A DNA stretch of 9,463 nucleotides from Azoarcus sp. (GTDB lineage: Bacteria; Pseudomonadota; Gammaproteobacteria; Burkholderiales; Rhodocyclaceae), in NCBI GenBank assembly GCA_023230755.1, contig JALNWS010000157.1, forward strand, positions 1-9,463, read 5' to 3'. A model generated the notes under the pieces. That model saw nothing but the letters and a program-made list of their open reading frames with translations. It made no database searches and had not been told where the DNA came from. Position numbers and translations under genes: made by a program. Shown here piece after piece: positions 6,207 to 9,463 of the stretch (position 1 is the stretch's first letter; each line of letters starts with the position of its first letter).

Positions 6207-6305
6207 GTTCGAGCACTGACGCAAGTGTTTTCAGAAGATGAGCTCGCGGAGGGATGACACGCTCTCCAGTCCGCGCGGCAAAGGCACGAACGGGAATCTA
6301 TCCAA

Positions 6306-8102
6306 ATGGACATGAAGGCGCTGGATGTTCTTAAGTCTGTGAAGCTCCTCTACGTGGAGGATGACAAGGAGACGCGCGAAGAGCTGACGATGATTCTCGA
6401 GCCCTGGGTGGGCGAGCTGCATGTCGCCGCTGACGGTGAGGAAGGCTTGAAGCTGTTCAGGGAGACGAACCCGGACATCGTCGTCACCGACATCCAGATG
6501 CCCCGCGTCAGCGGATTGGCCATGAGCAGCGAGATCCGGCGCCTTGTGCCGGACCAGCCAATCATCGTCGTCAGTGCCTACAACGATGTCGAGTACCTGT
6601 TCCGTGCCATCGAACTGGGCATCGACCACTACATTACCAAACCCCTCAATGTCGATCGTCTGCTCGACAAGCTCATCAACATCACCACTGCCAATCTGGC
6701 CATCAAGGAGCGCCGGCTCAACCATGTACTGCTCGAGCAGTACAAGCACCTGGTGGACGAAAGCGCAATCGTGTGCAAACTCGACCTCACCGGCAAGATC
6801 ACCTATGTAAATGCCAAGATGTGCGAGATCAGCGGCTTTGCCGAAGATGAACTGATCGGACGCGAAATGAGCGAACTTCAGCACGACAGCGAACTGCCAC
6901 AGCGTGCACAGATCACCTTCACGGATGCCCGTTCGGGACGAAAGTGGGCCGGAATCGTGAAGAACAGGCGAAACAACGGCGAGATGTACGTTGTCGAAAG
7001 GAGCCTGGTGCCCATCGTGAACGATCATGGCATGGTGACCGAAATCGTTGCCCTCGATGTCGATGTCACGCCGTTCTACGAGAACTACAAGAACCTGGTC
7101 GAAGTCTTGAGCCGCACCCACCTCACACTGGAAGAGCAGCGTCACTTCGTCGGCGAGTACAAGCGCGCGCTCGAACTTGGCACCTGTGTCTGCGTCACCG
7201 ATCAGGCCCACCATATCGTCAGCATCAACCGCCAGTTTGAAACCCTGCTCGGCCTGCGCAGTGCAGACCTCGAAGGCGAACCGGTGAGCCGGATCATGCC
7301 CGACCTCAGGGATCAGCACTGTCTGGACGAAGTTCAGCAGGCCAACCAGGAGCACTTCACCAGCCGTGTCGTGACCATCGTCGAGCGCGAAGGCAAGGAG
7401 ATGCAGTTCAGTGTCGGTTTCGTCGGCGTACACGACCTCTCGGGCGCGGTGAGATCGATCATCATGATCTGTCAGGACATCACCGAGTCGATGCGGCTGA
7501 GCCGTGACATCGTGAACACCCAGCGCGAACTGCTCTACATGCTGGGCGAGGTCGTCGAAAGCCGCAGCCAGGAAACCGGCGAACATATCCGGCGCGTCGC
7601 GCAGGTTTCCAAGTTCCTCGCACTCAAGGCCGGGCTCGACCCCGACACGGCAGAGATGATCGAAACCACAGCCCCCATGCACGATGTGGGCAAGGTCGGT
7701 ATCCGCGACGCCATCCTGCAGAAACCCGGCAAGCTCACCGCTGACGAATACGAGGAGATGAAAGCCCATGCCAGCATCGGTTTCAGCATTCTCGGCAAGG
7801 TCGATCGTCCGCTGATCGGCGTGGCCGCGAACATCGCCTACCAGCATCACGAACGTCATGATGGCAAGGGCTACCCACGCGGACTCAAGGGCGACGAGAT
7901 CAGCATTGAAGCCCGCATCGTCGGCATCGCCGACGTACTCGACGCGCTGCTGAGCTCGCGCATCTACAAACCCGCCTGGGACGAACAGCGCGCATACGAT
8001 TATTTCCACGAGCAACGCGGCAAGCAGTTCTCGCCCGAGCTGACCGATCTGCTGCTCACGCACTGGGACGCCGTCATGGACCTGCGCAACGGTAACAACT
8101 GA
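6306..8102 (+). CDS. Response regulator with REC, two PAS domains and HD-GYP c-di-GMP phosphodiesterase output
   Basis: This 598-residue cytoplasmic protein probably degrades cyclic di-GMP under phosphorylation and PAS control. The receiver domain (about 12-125) has the acidic pocket E18-D20, phospho-acceptor D62 in VTDIQMP, S90 in VVSAYND and K112 in ITKPL, all intact. PAS domain 1 spans about 145-255 (IVCKLDLTGKITYVN). PAS domain 2 spans about 285-395 and ends QDITE. The HD-GYP domain (about 405-590) has H427 (GEHIRR), the HD pair H459-D460 in MHDVGKVGI, the H514-H515 pair, and HDGKGYP at 518-524, so metal and substrate residues are present. Two in-frame ATGs (6306, 6312) compete; GGGA at 6291-6294 is somewhat far from either. 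No partner histidine kinase is in the window. A TolC-family gene follows after 45 bases. No membrane segment is seen. Confidence 0.94.
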   Translation: MDMKALDVLKSVKLLYVEDDKETREELTMILEPWVGELHVAADGEEGLKLFRETNPDIVVTDIQMPRVSGLAMSSEIRRLVPDQPIIVVSAYNDVEYLFRAIELGIDHYITKPLNVDRLLDKLINITTANLAIKERRLNHVLLEQYKHLVDESAIVCKLDLTGKITYVNAKMCEISGFAEDELIGREMSELQHDSELPQRAQITFTDARSGRKWAGIVKNRRNNGEMYVVERSLVPIVNDHGMVTEIVALDVDVTPFYENYKNLVEVLSRTHLTLEEQRHFVGEYKRALELGTCVCVTDQAHHIVSINRQFETLLGLRSADLEGEPVSRIMPDLRDQHCLDEVQQANQEHFTSRVVTIVEREGKEMQFSVGFVGVHDLSGAVRSIIMICQDITESMRLSRDIVNTQRELLYMLGEVVESRSQETGEHIRRVAQVSKFLALKAGLDPDTAEMIETTAPMHDVGKVGIRDAILQKPGKLTADEYEEMKAHASIGFSILGKVDRPLIGVAANIAYQHHERHDGKGYPRGLKGDEISIEARIVGIADVLDALLSSRIYKPAWDEQRAYDYFHEQRGKQFSPELTDLLLTHWDAVMDLRNGNN

Positions 8103-8109
8103 CCCGCAC

Positions 8110-8127
8110 TGCGCCGGCAAAGGCGCA
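8110..8127 (+). other. Small hairpin between the HD-GYP and TolC-family genes
   Basis: TGCGCC (8110-8115) and GGCGCA (8122-8127) form a perfect 6-base stem with a GGCAAA loop, starting 8 bases after the HD-GYP stop. No T-run follows. It ends 10 bases before the ribosome binding site of the next gene. It may be a weak attenuator or an mRNA processing or stability element within an operon. Confidence 0.4.
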
Positions 8128-8136
8128 TCGACAACC

Positions 8137-8140
8137 GGAG
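8137..8140 (+). promoter_or_regulatory. Ribosome binding site GGAG that sets a TTG start
   Basis: GGAG lies seven bases before TTG 8148. Translation from that TTG begins exactly with a signal peptide (MKPFALLAAVLVSLSASA), whereas the first in-frame ATG (8294) would lose the signal peptide and the first conserved helix. The site therefore decides the start. Confidence 0.75.
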
Positions 8141-8147
8141 TGTCCTC

Positions 8148-9463
8148 TTGAAGCCATTCGCCCTACTCGCTGCCGTGCTCGTCAGCCTGTCTGCAAGCGC
8201 CGCCGACCCACTCGATCAGCTGACGCTTGAGCGGGCAATCGAGATTGCGCGCGAGAACCACCGTTCGCTGCGGGCCTCGCAGGCGGCGCTGGACATGGCA
8301 GAAGCGCAGTACCAGCAGGCCATGGCGGCCTTCGGCCCCAAACTCGGCTTCGAGGCCGGCATCCAGCGCGCGGACCAGGACCGGACGTTCACCTTCAGTG
8401 GCACGGTTCAGACACCCGATATGGTCATCGCCACCATTCCCGTCCCGGGCCAGCCCCTGCCAATGAACCTTGACGTGAAGCTCTTCGACCGCGACGTCTC
8501 GAAGGCAGCGCTGAATTTCACCTACCCGCTGTACACCGGTGGCAAGGAAGAGGCCGTGCAAGGCATGGCGCGCAAAGGGGCGGAGATTGCGCGCGAGGAG
8601 AAGCGCCGGACCGAGCTGGAAGTCGTGCGTGACGTGCGCAAGTATTACCACGGCGTACAGTTTGCCCAGAAGATGGAAGCCCTCAGCAGCGACACGCTGG
8701 CACGCTTCGAGGCGCTGGAAGACCTCACCGAACGGCTGTACCAGAATGCATCCCTGCGCGTGAAGCGCACCGATTATCTGCGCACCAAAACGACCACTGC
8801 GGTAACCCGTTCCATGCTGCACGAGGCCCGCTACGCCAGCCGCCTCAGCAAGGAGGCACTGATCAACGCCATGGGCCTGCCGTTGAACACCCCGCTCAGT
8901 CTTGCCCCTGAAGCGCCCGCCCCGGTCTTGAACGCCGGCCTCGAGGATCTGATCGCTGACGCCATGCGCTTCAACCCGGACAAGCAGCGCCTTGAACTGG
9001 CAGTGGAGGCCGCAAACTACAAGATCGACGAGGCAAAGAGCGGCTACCTGCCGACAATCGGAGTGGAAGCCAGTACGTACAAGGTCTGGAACGATTATCA
9101 GGGTGGCCTCTTCAATGACGACAACCGTGACGGGTGGACCATTGGCATCGGCCTCAAATGGGATCTTTTCGATAGTGGTCTGACCACGGCGGAAGTCAAT
9201 GCGGCCCACGCTGGCAAGCTCAGGCTCGAAGCCCAACGGGTTCTGCTGGACAACGGGCTGGCGCTGCAGATCAAGGATGACTTTCTGCGTATCGAACGCT
9301 CCCGCGTCCAGGTGGACGACAACCTCAAGGCACACGCTTATGCAGAAGAGAACCGCAAGCTGCACGTGCGTGCCTATCAGGAAGAAATGGTCGAAACAAA
9401 GGACGTGATCGAAGCCCAGATCGTTGAAACCTTCACCCAGGCAAGCCTGTACCGTGCCAGTCA
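8148..9463 (+). CDS. TolC-family outer membrane efflux/secretion channel, N-terminal 438 residues (cut by right window edge)
   Basis: The frame is open from TTG 8148 to the window end. Residues 1-18 are a signal peptide (MKP, hydrophobic core, SASA cleavage site). The mature part starts with the TolC-family motif DQLTLERAIEIARENH (23-38), followed by long alternating helices rich in Ala, Glu, Gln and Arg. Two beta-strand regions (about 65-130 and 303-343) would enter the barrel; the second ends GIGLKWDLFDSG, typical of the family. The internal repeat of two outer-membrane-efflux units is visible (second unit from about 265). The product would form a trimeric outer-membrane duct for an ABC (type I secretion), RND or MFS exporter. 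The partner pump and adaptor are not in the window. It lies 45 bases after the HD-GYP regulator on the same strand and may be co-transcribed. Usual family length is about 420-490, so little should be missing. Confidence 0.92.
   Translation, partial: MKPFALLAAVLVSLSASAADPLDQLTLERAIEIARENHRSLRASQAALDMAEAQYQQAMAAFGPKLGFEAGIQRADQDRTFTFSGTVQTPDMVIATIPVPGQPLPMNLDVKLFDRDVSKAALNFTYPLYTGGKEEAVQGMARKGAEIAREEKRRTELEVVRDVRKYYHGVQFAQKMEALSSDTLARFEALEDLTERLYQNASLRVKRTDYLRTKTTTAVTRSMLHEARYASRLSKEALINAMGLPLNTPLSLAPEAPAPVLNAGLEDLIADAMRFNPDKQRLELAVEAANYKIDEAKSGYLPTIGVEASTYKVWNDYQGGLFNDDNRDGWTIGIGLKWDLFDSGLTTAEVNAAHAGKLRLEAQRVLLDNGLALQIKDDFLRIERSRVQVDDNLKAHAYAEENRKLHVRAYQEEMVETKDVIEAQIVETFTQASLYRAS

Larger units (their letters stand above)
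5987..6305. other. 319-base intergenic region between the TRAP permease and the HD-GYP regulator
   Basis: No credible gene is seen on either strand. The left end holds an imperfect hairpin at 6007-6032 (ATCCC/GGGAT and GAA/TTC arms with one C-C mismatch, 8-base loop) and a weaker GTGCG/CGCAC hairpin at 6041-6058. Neither is followed by a T-run, but they may end or protect the TRAP message. The part from about 6070 to 6145 is AT-richer than its surroundings and looks like a promoter zone. The part from 6154 to 6206 is a nested inverted repeat, described separately. Confidence 0.6.

Noticed and set aside
6231..8120. 629-codon open frame on the minus strand opposite the HD-GYP gene
   Set aside because: It is the codon-aligned antisense of a clear REC-PAS-PAS-HD-GYP gene; its product is rich in Asp, His and Val with no recognisable domain, as expected of GC-rich antisense.
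8163..9365. 400-codon open frame on the minus strand opposite the TolC-family gene
   Set aside because: The plus strand carries a clear signal peptide, ribosome binding site and TolC motifs in register; the minus product has no recognisable motif.

Overview
The window looks like chromosomal DNA of a GC-rich betaproteobacterium, most likely in the Rhodocyclales (Thauera/Azoarcus-like). This is inferred from GC-rich third codon positions, the Cache sensor, the fused TRAP permease with its extra C-terminal domain, and the REC-PAS-PAS-HD-GYP regulator; no search was possible. I see no phage, IS, CRISPR, tRNA or rRNA signal. Coding density and base use look even throughout, so this reads as core or lightly accessory chromosome rather than an island.

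Left part (1-700), minus strand. The 5' end of a membrane-anchored Cache-domain sensor runs off the left edge. Its probable start is TTG at 398, behind a TACAAT -10 box and a TCACTA/TAGTGA palindrome. Further upstream, also on minus, lies a 42-residue gene (552-680) with a good ribosome binding site and one hydrophobic segment.

Middle part (731-3215), plus strand. An M14-type zinc carboxypeptidase-like enzyme is followed 10 bases later by an alpha/beta hydrolase, a likely two-gene operon. A small three-helix membrane protein of unknown function comes next.

Transport part (3338-5986). One 882-residue protein fuses the small (DctQ-like) and large (DctM-like) TRAP permease subunits and adds a C-terminal DUF3394-type domain with a PDZ-like motif. 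No solute-binding protein gene is in the window. A sigma-70-like promoter and a stable hairpin precede it. A 319-base gap follows, holding a nested inverted repeat.

Right part (6306-9463). A response regulator with two PAS domains and an intact HD-GYP cyclic-di-GMP phosphodiesterase output is followed, after 45 bases with a small hairpin, by a TolC-family outer membrane channel starting at TTG and cut by the right edge. The pair may be co-transcribed, which would link c-di-GMP signalling to export. I found no convincing wholly new system. The best leads are the tiny ORF, the half-site cluster at the Cache promoter, the TRAP C-terminal domain, the peptidase-hydrolase pair and the nested repeat at 6154-6206.
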